From NCBI GenBank assembly GCA_037447655.1, contig JBBHKE010000589.1:374001-438000 (forward strand): a stretch of 64,000 bases of DNA, in the 5' to 3' direction. The DNA comes from Zygnema cylindricum. Taxonomy: Eukaryota > Streptophyta > Zygnematophyceae > Zygnematales > Zygnemataceae. Each line of letters opens with the position of its first letter. Position 1 is the stretch's first letter. This document shows positions 1-11,930 of this stretch, piece after piece. Under the pieces are notes generated by a model. The model was not told where the DNA came from. It did no database searches and was given only the letters and a program-made list of their open reading frames with translations. Position numbers and translations under genes: made by a program.

Positions 1-3000
1 GAGAATTGTGGTCAAAAAGTGCTCGAGTGATGAGAAACTTTGATCACTTAGAAAATGTTTATTTTTCCATGAGATGGAAGGTTGGTCCTCATGGAAACGC
101 TGTTTCAGAACAGCCAGGGAGTGGTGGGGCGCAGCAGAATTTAAGTGATGTCTGGTCAGAAGACAAAATAGGACAGGAATTTAAACAGTCTTCTGGAGGT
201 AAACAAAATATCCAAGGGGAGAGTTTGCCAGGTGGCAATCAGGAAGGTCCTCTAGCTCCTGGAAACCGGGCTGAGGGAGAAGAAGACTGGCTTGGTTGTT
301 TCTATGATAGTCTCTGCAAATTTGCTCGTTACAGCAGATTTGAAGTGAGAGCAACACTAAGGCACGGGGACCTTCTCAACACAGCAAATATGGTCTGCTC
401 TCTCAGTTTTGACAGAGATGAAGAATTCTTTGCTACTGCAGGAGTGTGTAAAAGAATCAAAATTTTTGAGTGTGATGCTGTTTTAAGTGACCATGTGGAC
501 ATCCATTACCCTGTGGGAGAGATGGCCACACGCTCGAAGCTCAGTTCCGTTTGCTGGAATTCCTACATCAAACACCACATTGCATCTTCGGATTACGAAG
601 GCACTGTGCAGGTACAAAAGAGTAGTTTTATTTTTCATTGTCTTTTTTTGTCCATTTGATAGTCATGAGAGAACAGAATGGGACAGACTGGTCTGAACAG
701 GTGACGTTTCAGAAAGCTGAAGATCTTGATGCCAATTAAATGGAGTTTGCAGTGGACAGCGGCTCCTGGTAACGTTCCGCAACAAACGTTCCGACGAACT
801 GTGTCGGTCGTTTGTTGAAGCAAGATTTAGATTCCCAACATTTTTGTTCTTGTTTTCATGTGGAATTTACTATGGCTAATGCTGACATTCGATGACGTTT
901 TTGGTTCTTGGTGGTAGTTATGGGATGCTAGCAGCAGCCAGCTGCTAATGGAGTATGAGGAACATGAGAAGCGTGCTTGGAGTGTTGACTTTTCGAGGGC
1001 AGATCCGACAAGGCTTGCAAGTGGAGGAGATGATGGTTGCGTTAAACTATGGAGCATTAACCAGGTAAGCACAAAGTCAGCATCACATAAAACGTCTGAA
1101 TAAATTTTCGGATTTCTTTTTGCATGTTTGCCATGTTGCAGATGCCTGTGTCACGTGTCATGAAATTTTATGTTGTATTACCTTTTCGTGGGAGACTCTT
1201 AATCATATCAAATCTTTCCTCTCTCCTTACAGGACACAAGTGTTGCAACAATCAAGACCAAGGCGAATGTTTGTTGTGTTCAATTTCCTTCAGACTCGGC
1301 TCATCTTCTGGCCTTCGGTTCCGCTGACTACAAAGTCTATTGTTATGACCTGAGAACCACACGGACTCCTTTATGTGTCCTGGGCGGTCATAGTAGAGCT
1401 GTAAGCTATGTGAAGTTTGTTGACTCTTCCACTTTGGTTTCAGCTTCAACAGATAACACTCTCAAGCTTTGGGACTTGACTAGGACAAGCTCGCAACCTG
1501 GCGGTGTCTCATCGGCGTGTTCTATTACATATACTGGACACACCAATGAGAAGGTAGGCTGAGGGTTTTCTGCAGAGCACGACAGGAAAGATGAGATAAG
1601 CCTTTGTTTTCTACAAACTTTGTTCGCATGGACATTTTCTGGAATTTTCTGTGTGAATGACAATCATTGTCAGTGATGAACTTAGCAGATTGTCGTTTAG
1701 GTTTAATCATTAAATGAAACGTCCAATTGATGATTATCCCACTGATTGAATCTTTGTCAGGTTTTAATTCCTGTAGCTTTTACATCTATAGGCTTTCCAG
1801 AGGTTGTGCTAACTCGATTCCTCGTTGGTTTGAACAGAATTTTGTGGGACTCTCTGTTGCTGACGGTTACATTGCCTGCGGTTCCGAAACAAATGCGGTA
1901 AGCTCTAACTTGTTAGTTTCTGAGTGCAAATCTTTAAATTGCGCTAGTCAATAGCTTCTATGTCCTTCTGCCTTTTCTTCTAGTTGCAATTGCCTTTTTG
2001 CTGAGATGGTTAATGCCTCTGCATGGCAAGTGGCTAATTCTACAAAGAACATTCATGTTCATTGATGTAATTGTGACCTGGGTGATATCTCTTCTTTGTT
2101 ACTAATTAGCCTGGACAGACATATCGGTCTATATGGTCCACACCATCTCATGTACAGGAAAAATATCTTGTGTAGATGCTTGATTCCCATATACTTTCTC
2201 ATTAGTTTGTACTGTGGTCTTTGTACGCGTCACAAGGAGTCAAACCTAAATTTGTTTGGTCTAATCAATAAAGGTGTGACGTCAGATTTCACCGGCAATG
2301 TGGTTTGAATCGCTATAAGGCAATTAAAATACGCACTCCATGGCTGTTAATAGCTCTAATTCTGTTGCACATTCTTTTGCCCTGGAATCATTAAATAGTG
2401 TTATAGCACAATATCAAGTAATCTGTAATATGTCACATCTCAAACAATAATTCAGTGTTGTTAATGCTCATACGGCTTTAATATGAATAATTCATCAACT
2501 CTAATAGCGATTAGACGGTTCGAACTTAGGTAGGTCACAATCAACTTATTGCAGCACTACTGTCTTGTCCCTTCAGTTTGTTGACATTGTTATGGAAAAT
2601 GAACCGCGAACCATTATCAGGGAAAAGTGATTAGAGGATATGGTGTGATTCCTAACCCTCTTTTAAAAAGAAAATAGAAATTGAACTCAGACTCCCTTGA
2701 AAGAAAATAAAAATTGAATCCAAGAAACTCTATTAAACTCCTGCTAAATATCCGTCTCCTCGAAAGAATATAGAACTTGGTTCGAAGAAACTCTATGAAA
2801 CTCCTGATCAACTCCTTGGAAATTTCCTTCGATGTTTTTTCTTCAGGTGTTTGCATACCACAAGTCTCTTCCTATGCCTATGGCTTCTCATCGATTTGGA
2901 GGGGCAGATCCTATGACCGGTGCCGAGACAGAGGACGACGCGGGACAGTTTGTTTCGTCTGTTTGCTGGAGAGGATCCACTCAGACACTAGTGGCGGCAA

Positions 3001-3038
3001 ACTCTATGGGAAACATCAAACTGTTAGAGATGGTATGA
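1..3038 (+). CDS. SPA: SPA-type WD40 repressor of photomorphogenesis, 3' part
   Basis: SPA proteins join COP1 in a CUL4-based ubiquitin ligase in the nucleus that degrades light-response transcription factors in darkness. The visible part is about 442 residues in five exons: 3-611, 918-1064, 1233-1553, 1838-1897 and 2847-3038. All introns are GT-AG and phase 0; the stop is TGA at 3036-3038. The first exon ends the coiled-coil/linker region ([16 protein letters not shown]), and the rest is a C-terminal seven-bladed WD40 propeller. Diagnostic strings are [74 protein letters not shown] and [24 protein letters not shown] and [12 protein letters not shown] match SPA better than COP1. The kinase-like N-terminus lies outside the window. 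Splicing is inferred from phase and homology. Confidence 0.93.
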
Positions 3039-5205
3039 CGGAAAAGGAGTTCGGTGTGACCCGGTATTACTTACCAACAACAAGCTCTCTCTCTCTCCCT
3101 CTATCTCTCTCTCTTAAGCACATCTGAGATTTTTTCACTTTTCGAATAGTGAACACCCGGATGTGACGGTTTCTTATTGGACGAATTCCCAATACCGAGG
3201 TCTGTGCCTCGAAACTTCTTGGAAAGCTTGGTGAGAATTTCGGGTTTTTGAGTTTTTCTGTGAGGAGTCGCATGTGATGTTATCAGGGCGTATGACCAGG
3301 AGGTTTTTTTTTTCATTTGCTCGGAAACAAGAAGGTATTTCACATGCATTTTTCACATATATTTTTCAGATACAAAAACGTTTCTCCAGTTCAGATTCAT
3401 TGAGCCCTCCAGGCCGGAAGGCTTTTCTTCCCCTTGCTTAGGGATAAAGGAATTTTATTGTCTTTAAAGAGATCAAGTGTGACAACCGTCATGATAACGC
3501 TTTTTCCGAATTTCGGGGAAGGCGATTTGCTCTTTCAATGAACTTGACGTTAGAGTAGTTTGTTATGTTTTTTTTTTCTTCTTTTGGTTTTGAGCTGGTT
3601 CGACGGAAGTATGGTCTAGTCAGTTTTTCGCAATTTTTATCTCCAACCAAAGCCTGGGTGCCACTGATTATGGGCGGACATGTTGTCAAAATAACGGTTT
3701 TTTTCGAGTTTTTTTTGAGTCCCTTCTTTTTTTGAAGATAATGGAGGGAAAAAGGATAGTGGGACTTGTCTATGGCACGTGCGACGTGACAGGCATCCAC
3801 AACTTGTGTATGATGGAAAATAGGAAGATAGATGTGAGATTATCAACGAACTTTACTACACGATGGTAAAACCCATCTGAGCATCTGATATGTGAGATAG
3901 TAGCAATTTGCGTTATACCCATTTTAGGAGCATTTAGGAAATACAAAAGGTAGATTTATAGGTAATGCTGTATTTTGTTATTTTCGTTTTCCTTTTGCCG
4001 AAATGGTTTCGTTCCTCCGTTCGTTGTGGAAGTAGGACTTACCCATCAAAATTTGTCGATTTCTCCTTTATGCTTATGACTGGTTCATTATCTCCATCGT
4101 CTTTGACTTAAATACGGTTATTGTTGTATCTTTGACTAAGGAAATAAGTTTGTAATTTTTTCTCGGTGTTGTTTTATTGTTGACATCGAAATTTCGGCTG
4201 TTTGCTTGTTTTTGTTTGTTTGTCAATATTGTGACATTACAATTCTTGGGTGTGAAAGTAAATAATGACCTTGTTGTGTATGTGAATGATCCTTATCTTT
4301 GAGAAATGTGAGAAAGTATTAAGTCATTGTGGTTCGGCGGCAAGAGTAGATGTGGGAAAGCTTGTCATATAAAAAGCTTCAGTTTAATGTTTTTGGGAAC
4401 ATTTGTTTGTTGATTTTTGAGACACTGTTCAATAGTTTTGATTCCGCGCTGCTTTTTTACTATGGTGTCAGTATGAGACGAGAATAGCGGGTTATTTGAT
4501 TGTCTGGTCTAAGTTTGGATCTTTGAAGGTTCTTTAATTGGCTCTCTAATCTTATCACCATGATAATGGTTGTGCCGGTCATGCTATTATGTGTGATTAC
4601 ACTGTTGAGGTTTTGCTCTTATTTAGAGGGTAAACCGGAACAATTTGTACAATTGTTTGAGAAGGGAGAGTGAAGAAAGGAGAAGGGGGAGGGAGGAGTG
4701 AAGGGAGTTGAGGAAAAGTGAGAAGGAAGACTATGCCCTCATTTGAAGTTAAAAGGTATAATTTTATATAGCTTTCGAGTAACTGTATGGACCGATATTC
4801 GTGAAACTTTACGGTTTAGCCTCGACATTTGAGGATAAATTTCTCTCGTCTAAATCTCCTTTTAGTCTTCAGTAAACAGTTCGTTATCAGAATGCTTTTA
4901 CTGATTGCCACTGCAGTCAATTTGACAACTTTTTTTATTTTGAAGTTTTATATCGCAGCAAGTGTCGCCATTAGTGTTGATAGTACTTTTTTTGCATCTT
5001 TCCTCTGTGCTCACTTTCTGGATCATAAATTCGAAGATTGCATTAGAAAGAGATGTTTGCTTTCCTATTGGCGGTATCTAAATTGATACTGGACGCATGT
5101 GTATGGAGAAAATCGATTTAAGTGGCCAGAAAGAATGATAGCCCTGATAACGATACATTCTATCCTTTCAAAACAAAATAAATAAATTGTTGACTCGTTC
5201 ATGCG
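3039..5205. other. SPA 3' flank, no gene recognised
   Basis: This stretch holds the SPA 3' UTR and AT-rich flank. A CT-rich run lies at about 3088-3117 and a purine-rich run at about 4660-4730. The open frames here are short, have no recognisable domain and show no splice-linked continuation. At 3854-3882 a short stretch resembles the 3' end of the retrotransposon found at 7.6 kb, but only over about 25 bases. Confidence 0.5.
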
Positions 5206-5211
5206 GAAGAC

Positions 5212-5272
5212 GGGTAACACCGTGAACTCGTACACGGTGAACCCGTACACCGTGAACCTGTACACCGTATAC
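5212..5272 (+). repeat. Short tandem repeat, about 16 bp period
   Basis: Four degenerate copies of a unit like CACCGTGAACTCGTA lie head to tail. Changes between copies mostly affect the two bases after GAAC. Confidence 0.7.
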
Positions 5273-5413
5273 ATGGTCATATGTTACACAGTACATCGTC
5301 CTCTGGGCTTTTGCAGTCATGTTCTCATGCAAAGTCCCAAAACGGAACATGGGAACTGGCGAATGAACCGTACGGAATCGTGACACGAAATTCAATTCAT
5401 GTTTACTAAATAG

Positions 5414-6271
5414 TAGTGTTGGGTATCGGGTAAATTCATATCGCGATAATTTCAATATTCGATATATCGAATATCGATCGAGCAGAATCCTCGATATATC
5501 GTACCGAGACCAACATAAATCATCGTGATATATATCGCGATGTATAGTATTTTTTTAAATTTAATTTTTTATATTTCTATATAATATGTAATTTTAGCGA
5601 AAAAGACAAATTGTCTGATACGCCACGTACGACGTGATTTTCGATCCGTGACTTAAAGGTAGACGCCGCAAAATGTAACCGACAAAAAAGTACTAATTCT
5701 GTAATTCATATAATTACTTATTTGGGGTATGGTTACATCAAGAGATCTCTGTACTAGTACGGACAACAAAATTTCTGTATTACAGAGGCCTCGGTTACAT
5801 CGCGTATAGTCTGTAAACAAGTTTTTACATGCGTGTTCTGATTTGAGTGGTTCCTTACAAGTTGACGATCAAATCTCTAAAATCGTCAAAGATTTGAAAA
5901 CCGACCATTTTCGTATGGAAATCCGTACTTCCGTATTATGTACGTGTACTTCGCAAGTGTACCGCGTCAATGTACCTCGGAGATCTCCTTCACTCTGCTG
6001 ACTTTCAGGAAAAAACCGTATTTCTTTTCGGCAAAGATTTTACAGTCACCTTGTTCCGAAGGCAAGTGACTTTGGAGACCTGTGAAAATTTTTATTTTTT
6101 ATTTTTTTAATGCCTCGATATATCGGCGATACGATATATTGGCGACATATCGGCAATATATCGCGATATTTTGATTTTCGATATATCGAAGCGATATATC
6201 GATTATCGGGTACCTGAAATTCGATATATATATATTGAATCTCGGCAAAAGGTCCTAGATACCCAACACTA
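5414..6271. mobile_element. hAT-like non-autonomous element (MITE)
   Basis: The 858 bp element has 14 bp perfect terminal inverted repeats (TAGTGTTGGGTATC). It is flanked by a perfect 8 bp target duplication, CTAAATAG, at 5406-5413 and 6272-6279. An 8 bp duplication is the signature of the hAT superfamily. Both subterminal zones (about 5430-5535 and 6115-6240) are packed with TATCG/CGATA words, resembling the clustered transposase-binding motifs of hAT elements. The interior is composite: 5583-5717 resembles 58140-58258 plus 59040-59080, and about 5719-6076 resembles the left part of the PIF-like MITE at 12157. It encodes no transposase. Confidence 0.88.
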
Positions 6272-6306
6272 CTAAATAGGGTTATCATACGCACTGAAGA
6301 CAATTA

Positions 6307-6999
6307 GGGTGAACTTCCATTAGAGGAAAAGTGGGGTTGTTTACTGGACGCCGTACTATTTCGTACAGATTCGTACCATTTTTTTTTTTGTCAGACGAAA
6401 CATGACGAAACATGTTAACTGGATGGCTCCAATATTATAGGCGTAAGTATCAACCGTTGGATTTTTCACTTTTTTAGATTCGCGAAGCAATCGCGCACAT
6501 CGTCCAGTGTGAAGAGACTCTCGGCGAGGAGAGTTTCTTCACACTGGTCGCGTACCATTGGTACACGTGAAAAGTCAAAAAAATATCCACCACGAACAGG
6601 CGATGAGAAAAGAACACGTCGTACACGCCATGTGCTTTCTGCCACTGTGTTATACAGGTCGACCGATATATCCTCGCACGCTCCTTTTGACGACCTTCAA
6701 AGTTTGCGGTACCTTTTTGCCATTCCGTTTCGAAATTGATTTTCAATTTCAAAATTAAAATTTGGTCGCAAAATTTTCGTACGAATCATTAACTACCTCC
6801 GTTCGTACAAATATTACGTACAGATTTTCAGTTTGAATAATATTTTTAGATTTGAAGAATCTGAAAACTAACCTACGTGGCGCCAATCATAATTTAGAAA
6901 CGATGTTTACTGGCACGACATAATGGAACGTCGTGCCAGTAAACACCAGAAATAGACATCTCCACATGTTTACTGGGACCGCCTAATGGAGAACAGGCT
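6307..6999. mobile_element. PIF/Harbinger-like MITE
   Basis: The ends resemble GGGTGAACTTCCATTAGAGG and, inverted, AGCCTGTTCTCCATTAGG. The flanking trinucleotide TTA (6304-6306 and 7000-7002) is the typical target duplication of PIF/Harbinger elements. A hairpin with arms of about 19 bp (18 of 19 paired) lies inside at 6504-6546. Related copies lie at 31791, 56721 and 57482. Open frames inside it have no homology and are treated as chance. Confidence 0.75.
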
Positions 7000-7885
7000 T
7001 TAGGGTTTCGCCTAGTTGAATAAGTGTTTTGTCGTCGACTGTTTTAAAACTGAAAAGTACACATTTACCGTACAGCGCAACAACAATTTTTATTTCAACG
7101 GGAAGCTTCAAGTGCAAGTCGTGAATAGTGAGGATCCAAACACCGGCACTGTACTGCAGTACACCGTCAATCGCTATTAGAGTATATAACGCCAATTCGG
7201 TGCCCTTTTTTCAAAAAAAAAAACCCGAAATACAATCCATAATTTTATTTTTTCCATTATTCTAATTAGGTTTTTTTTTCAATTAGCGTTAATAAGGAAA
7301 GTACACTGCGATGGAAATAGTGTGGCATACGGACAGGGAATATTCGTACGAAATGGTACTTTTTGAATTAGGAAAGCATAAAAAGACACTTAACATTATT
7401 GCGCACACATGTGAATGTGCACTGGAAGAAAGAGACGCAAACTCGTCGACAAAAATCACGTTCTCATATGTTCGTCCGTCGACCGTGTGAACAGCGCGAC
7501 GGCGTACGAATTGTCAGATTTTGTACGGCTACACAGATTAACGTAGACATCGAAAGGGCGGGCATTTATTATTCAGGACAACCCAAATTACAGTTAGAAC
7601 TTGCAGGATAAATTAAAAAGCACGATGGTAAACCATCTGAGTCTGGGGGTACAAAAGGGGTGGCATGACCAACACTGAAAAACAACAATAATAAAAAACA
7701 AAAAGAGCGACAAGAACACACCCTAAAAAAAGGAAGCAACAACAAGGAAAATAAAAACACCCTAACTCAAAATGAAAAGCACGGCAACTCACAAAAACAA
7801 AAATACAAACCCCAACCCCAACCCTAACTCAATTAAATATCTACGAAAAACAACCCCGTAAGTCCCCCCAGCCCAGAGGAGCACG

Positions 7886-10800
7886 TTAAGGGAGTTCCGG
7901 AGCACGGCGACGATCCATAACCGCAACAGTCGATCGGAGGAGAATAGAAGCCTGCACTCGTTGTAGAGCCACAGATAAGCGTTGACGGTAAAAAGAAGTA
8001 AGGACCGAAGGAGGAGGGCTCCCAGGTCCTCGACGCTCGAAAGCACGTCGAGCACAAGTACGGAGAAACTCGTCCAGTGCAACACCCAAACAACCAAAGA
8101 TCTCGACCGCCATCGGGATAAAGTCATCCATAGGGTCCCGGTGGGCATAATCACGCTCCTTCGCCTTAGCAGCATCACGAGCCGCCACCCCCAGATGTCG
8201 AGCCGCCTGACCAACAACTGTAGCTGAAGTAGGGTTCGCCAGAACAATATCACCGAAAATGCGACGGGCACCATCAAGCAAAACAACATCGATCCGACGC
8301 GAGGGAATATTATGAGAAACCTCACGACGCACAGAAAAGCCCCCTTCTGAAGCAATAGTGGCAACGGTGTCTCGAATAGTGTCGTGCGCCTGGATCAAAT
8401 CTCCCCCATGGGAGCAACGAAGCAAATGGACACCATCGGGCCCCAAGACACGACCACATGCACAAACAAGAGAGCCAAGTAAAGGAGGATGGGGGAGGCC
8501 GAGGCGAAACCGAAGGGCAGTGGTGAACTGAGCTGGTGAGAATCGGAGAGTGGACAAAATAGGTGTGGCAAAAAGCCAAGACCCAGAACCGGGTCCACCA
8601 CAAGAGAGAAGACGGGCACGAGAAGAATCGGAGGGAAGCGCCGTGAGAAGCTCAAGTTTAATGGTGGCGACAACCCGATCGGAAATCGATTCCTGGACAC
8701 GCTCAACAGATTTTGTAACAAGGGTCGAGAAAATCGGCACATCCACAAGGGAATGGGGAGGAAGAGAACGTGACGCATCCAATAGAGATCGCTGGAAGGC
8801 GAACACACCGTCTGAAACCCGGGGGATAACAGTAGCTAGAACGGGGGTGTCCCCAGCAAAGAAACGGGAAACAAGAGTAGAGGCAATAAGACACCAACTT
8901 CCCAAATAGGCAGCTGGAGCAACACGAGCGGTCGATAATAGACCCAACCCCCCAGCAGAGACAGGGAGGGATGCCTGAATGCGGGCCGATGGCCCAGACT
9001 CGCGATCAAATGCCCCGCGACCTAACAGAGAGTGGAGGACGTCCATGAGGTGATCGTCAAAAGCCGAGAGAGAGGAGAGAAATGTCGAGGTGGGAGGGGA
9101 AGTACGAGTGAGGTAAGACGGGCGGTGGGAAAAACACCTGGTTAACATAGCAAAAGCAACTTGGGGATCGGGAAGGTGAGGAAGGTCGTCCACTTGGGAT
9201 AGATCTGTTTGCAGAGCATCATGAAGGAATTGGGTCACGAAAGTATCTGAACCAAGGAGGCAACCTAGCACACGAATGCCATCGGAGGGAGAAGGGGTTT
9301 GAAAACCAGGAGGGGTAGTAAACGAAAATGGAATATCTTGAGGAGACCAAATAACACACTTCGACGGCTGAACTGAAAGGTTGAGTTCGGCTAAACGTTC
9401 TCTGAAAAAATCATATGCCAACACGACTTGTTCTCTCGGCCCAATAATGTGCGTATCATCAGCGACCGAAGGAAAAAGGCAAGAAGGGAAGGCGGCTGCG
9501 GAGGCACGAAGGGCCCGGTAATGGGCAAGGGCGAACAAAGGTCCGCCGAGAGGGTCACCTTGGCGAGTGCCAGTAGCAGAGGAGAGAGGAATAATATCAC
9601 CATCGGCCGAGAAGGAAAGGCTGCTTGTCAAAGAATAGAAAGCCCTCACAAAGGGGAACAATTGGACAATCGGAGATGGAGCCACCATAAGCTCTGAAAA
9701 AATCACGTTCCGATCCACCGTATTAAATGCATTGGAAACGTCGACTTGAAGGACCAACCAATCCGGATGTACATCCAACAAAGCCCGAATCCCATGGACC
9801 ACGGCCTAACAACCCCCTCTCGTGGCCACTCCAAACTGATGAGGAGAGAAATAATCATGGAAAGCCGGTTGGAGCTGGAGACATATCGCACGAGCCACCA
9901 ATCTATATAAAACCTCTCCCACGGCAATAGGGCGGATCCCACCATTAGGTTTGGCGATTGCCACAAGGCGGGACGCCGTGAGAAGATCACAAATCCTAGG
10001 GGGAATATCCCCACTAGCTATAAGGGAACATACTCGAAAAAACACATCGAACCCGCGGGCACCCGATTCAGGGGGCAAAACATCGCGAAACAACTCATAT
10101 ACTGTGCCCGAGGGGCCCCCCGCTGAAAGGTGAGGAGAAGAGCTAAGAGCCTTAATGAAAACCTCCTGATCTAAAGTAAAACTCTCAGAAGGCTCAAAGG
10201 TGTGGATGGAAAGGGGTAAAGGGGAAGGGGCAGGGGGGTGGAGAGCTCGAAGGACCTCAATAGTGGAAGAAGATCCGGGGGCAGGGGTGAATGGCTGTAG
10301 GGCCCGAACCGCTCGAGAAAGCTCACCAACTCGGCCTAAGTGAATCGCTCGACGATAAGAGGCCGGGACATCCGATGGCTTAGGTGGCCGACGTGGTATG
10401 AAAGAGGTGCTTGATACCCGATCCTCATGCTCGGCGTGGAGGGACTTCCAGTCACCCCGAAGGAATCGGCGACAACGCGCCATAGTTTCTCTAGCCCCAC
10501 TGCCCCCTCCACGACTTGGAAGGACTAGCACCCAGAGAGAGAACATAAGAAGTAGGTGCCAAGGAGCAATGTCCGCCGGGTTTGAAGAAATGTGGGACAA
10601 GGGGAGGTGGAGGGCATCTTGTACTATTGTCCTGAGGGCCACAGGAATACGAGTGTACAATCGCGGGCGGGGGGCTCCCAAATCATAAGCTCCCAAAACA
10701 TCTAACTCACGTACGAAATTCCAATCCTCATCTGTGGGGCCGGACGGGAGTGTGGTCGACAATGATTGAGGAGAGGTGATAGACAAAGGACCACCCAAGG

Positions 10801-10954
10801 TTATACAATGTCGACAACTCCGTGTATGAAGGGAAATGCCGGCCCCAGCGGCAAAAAGGTTGTGACACCCAGGACATTCCAAACGCCTCGAAGGTTTACG
10901 AGGTTTGGGCGGAGGTGGGGGAGGGAGACGGGAATAAGAAGGGCTTCCGGACAT
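7886..10954 (-). pseudogene. Retrotransposon polyprotein: zinc finger, reverse transcriptase, endonuclease; one internal TAG
   Basis: One 1023-codon frame starts at ATG 10952-10954 and is broken only by a TAG at 9806-9808. The N-terminus is proline-rich, followed by a C2HC finger (C27, C30, H43, C47; CPGCHNLF). The reverse transcriptase spans the stop: KPNGGIRPIAVGEVLYRLV and HQFGVATRGGC lie before it, and VDVSNAFNTVDR, GTRQGDPLGGPLFAL and the catalytic VADDTH lie after it. The C-terminal part has a CACGRVLGPDGVHLLRC knuckle (C-x1-C-x9-H-x3-C). A restriction-like endonuclease pattern follows (RRIDVVLL, FGDIVLANP, AKERDY). This order resembles R2-type, early-branching non-LTR elements; the exact clade cannot be set by eye. 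The stop falls between RGGC and AVVHGI, where relatives read through. Confidence 0.85.
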
Positions 10955-11196
10955 GGTTAATAAGTCAAAGACGACATGGGAATTGGGAGGGTGAGAGGAA
11001 GAGAAAGCGTGGGAGAGGAAAATGAACCATGTGGGATGGATGGGGAAATTGGTAGGAACCAGAATGTAACATAAAGTTTGATGCCGGAAAAGAAAGGGGC
11101 GGGGGGAGTGGGGGGCGGGGGGGTTGGGGAGGGAGTGTGGGAAGGAGAGGGTTCAAGAATCGGTTTTGGGTGTGTAAGTGGTATAGGTGAGGGGGT

Positions 11197-11227
<31 letters not shown>

Positions 11228-11414
11228 GGTGGGGGGGGGGGGTAGGGGGGTGAGGGTAAAGAAATGTTTGTTTGTTTTTTTTTTTTTTTTTTATTTATTT
11301 TTTTTTGTTTTTTTTTTTTTTTTTTGTTTTTTTTTTGTTTTTTTTTTTGTTTTTTCGTTTTTTTTTTTTTTTTTTTTTTTTTTTGTTTTTTTTTTTTTGT
11401 TTTTTTTTTTTTTT
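11197..11414. repeat. Long G homopolymer followed by T-rich homopolymer tract
   Basis: About 11197-11250 is almost pure G. From 11269 to 11414 it is almost pure T broken by single G every 7-25 bases. On the retrotransposon strand this is an A-rich tract followed by a C tract upstream of the reading frame. Length is prone to sequencing and assembly error. The glycine- and phenylalanine-rich open frames across it are artefacts of composition. Confidence 0.85.
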
Positions 11415-11587
11415 CGAGTGATTATGTATGTGTTTTTGTGTGCACGTTTGTGCGTATGATTTTTGGAACTAACTATTTGTGGGGTGGAGAATCAAGCCAT
11501 TCTTGGGTAGAGCAGGGGAGCTAGTGATGACATAGGGGGGTCACACCTGTGGTTTCGCCAATGTGCGTGCTGTTGACAGCGGCCGCA

Positions 11588-11930
11588 GGCTAGATCCGGA
11601 GGTACATGGTTACCGGGAGGATGTTCTGTCGCGTAATGTAGGAGGAAAAGACAAAAATGTAGGAGGAAAAGACGAAATAGGCTAGATCTGGAGGTACATG
11701 GTTACCGGGAGGATGTTCTGTCGCGTAATGTAGGAGGAAAAGACAGTAGGAGGTAAAGACAAAATAGGCTAGATCCGGAGGTACATGGTTACCGGGAGGA
11801 GTTCTGTCGCGTAATGTAGGAGGAAAAGACAAAAAATGTAGGAGGAAAAGACGAAATAGGCCAGATCCGGAGGTACATGGTTACCGGGAGGAGTTCTGTC
11901 GCGTAATGTAGAAGGAAAAGACTTAGGGAT
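11588..11930 (-). repeat. Minisatellite in the retrotransposon 5' region, about 90 bp units
   Basis: Four units start near 11588, 11680, 11767 and 11859. Each carries GGAGGTACATGGTTACCGGG, TTCTGTCGCGTAATGTAG and one or two copies of GTAGGAGGAAAAGAC. Spacings are about 92, 87 and 92 bp. Tandem monomers in the 5' UTR of non-LTR elements often carry the promoter; that role is inferred here. Confidence 0.85.

Larger units (their letters stand above)
7620..11930 (-). mobile_element. Non-LTR retrotransposon with restriction-like endonuclease
   Basis: A single long element on the minus strand, about 4.3 kb. In its own 5'-3' order it has a minisatellite 5' region (11930-11588), an A-rich then C-rich homopolymer zone (11414-11197), one long reading frame (10954-7886) and a 3' tail of about 265 bp ending near 7620 in a small hairpin (GATGGTTTACCATC). 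No long terminal repeats or clear poly(A) tail are seen. Both borders are inferred from where similarity to the host MITE resumes and are uncertain by tens of bases. No target duplication could be assigned. Confidence 0.75.

Noticed and set aside
1-3038. COP1 rather than SPA
   Set aside because: COP1 and SPA share the WD40 end, but [30 protein letters not shown] and [11 protein letters not shown] fit SPA better.
3854-3882. Possible 3' end of a second, dead retrotransposon copy
   Set aside because: Only about 25 bases resemble the 7.6 kb element's end, with a small insertion; this is too short to call.
6474-6752. Frames of 66-92 codons within the PIF-like MITE
   Set aside because: They recur only because the MITE recurs, and no transposase motif is present.
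11187-11524. Glycine/phenylalanine-rich frames over the G and T tracts
   Set aside because: They are produced entirely by homopolymer composition.
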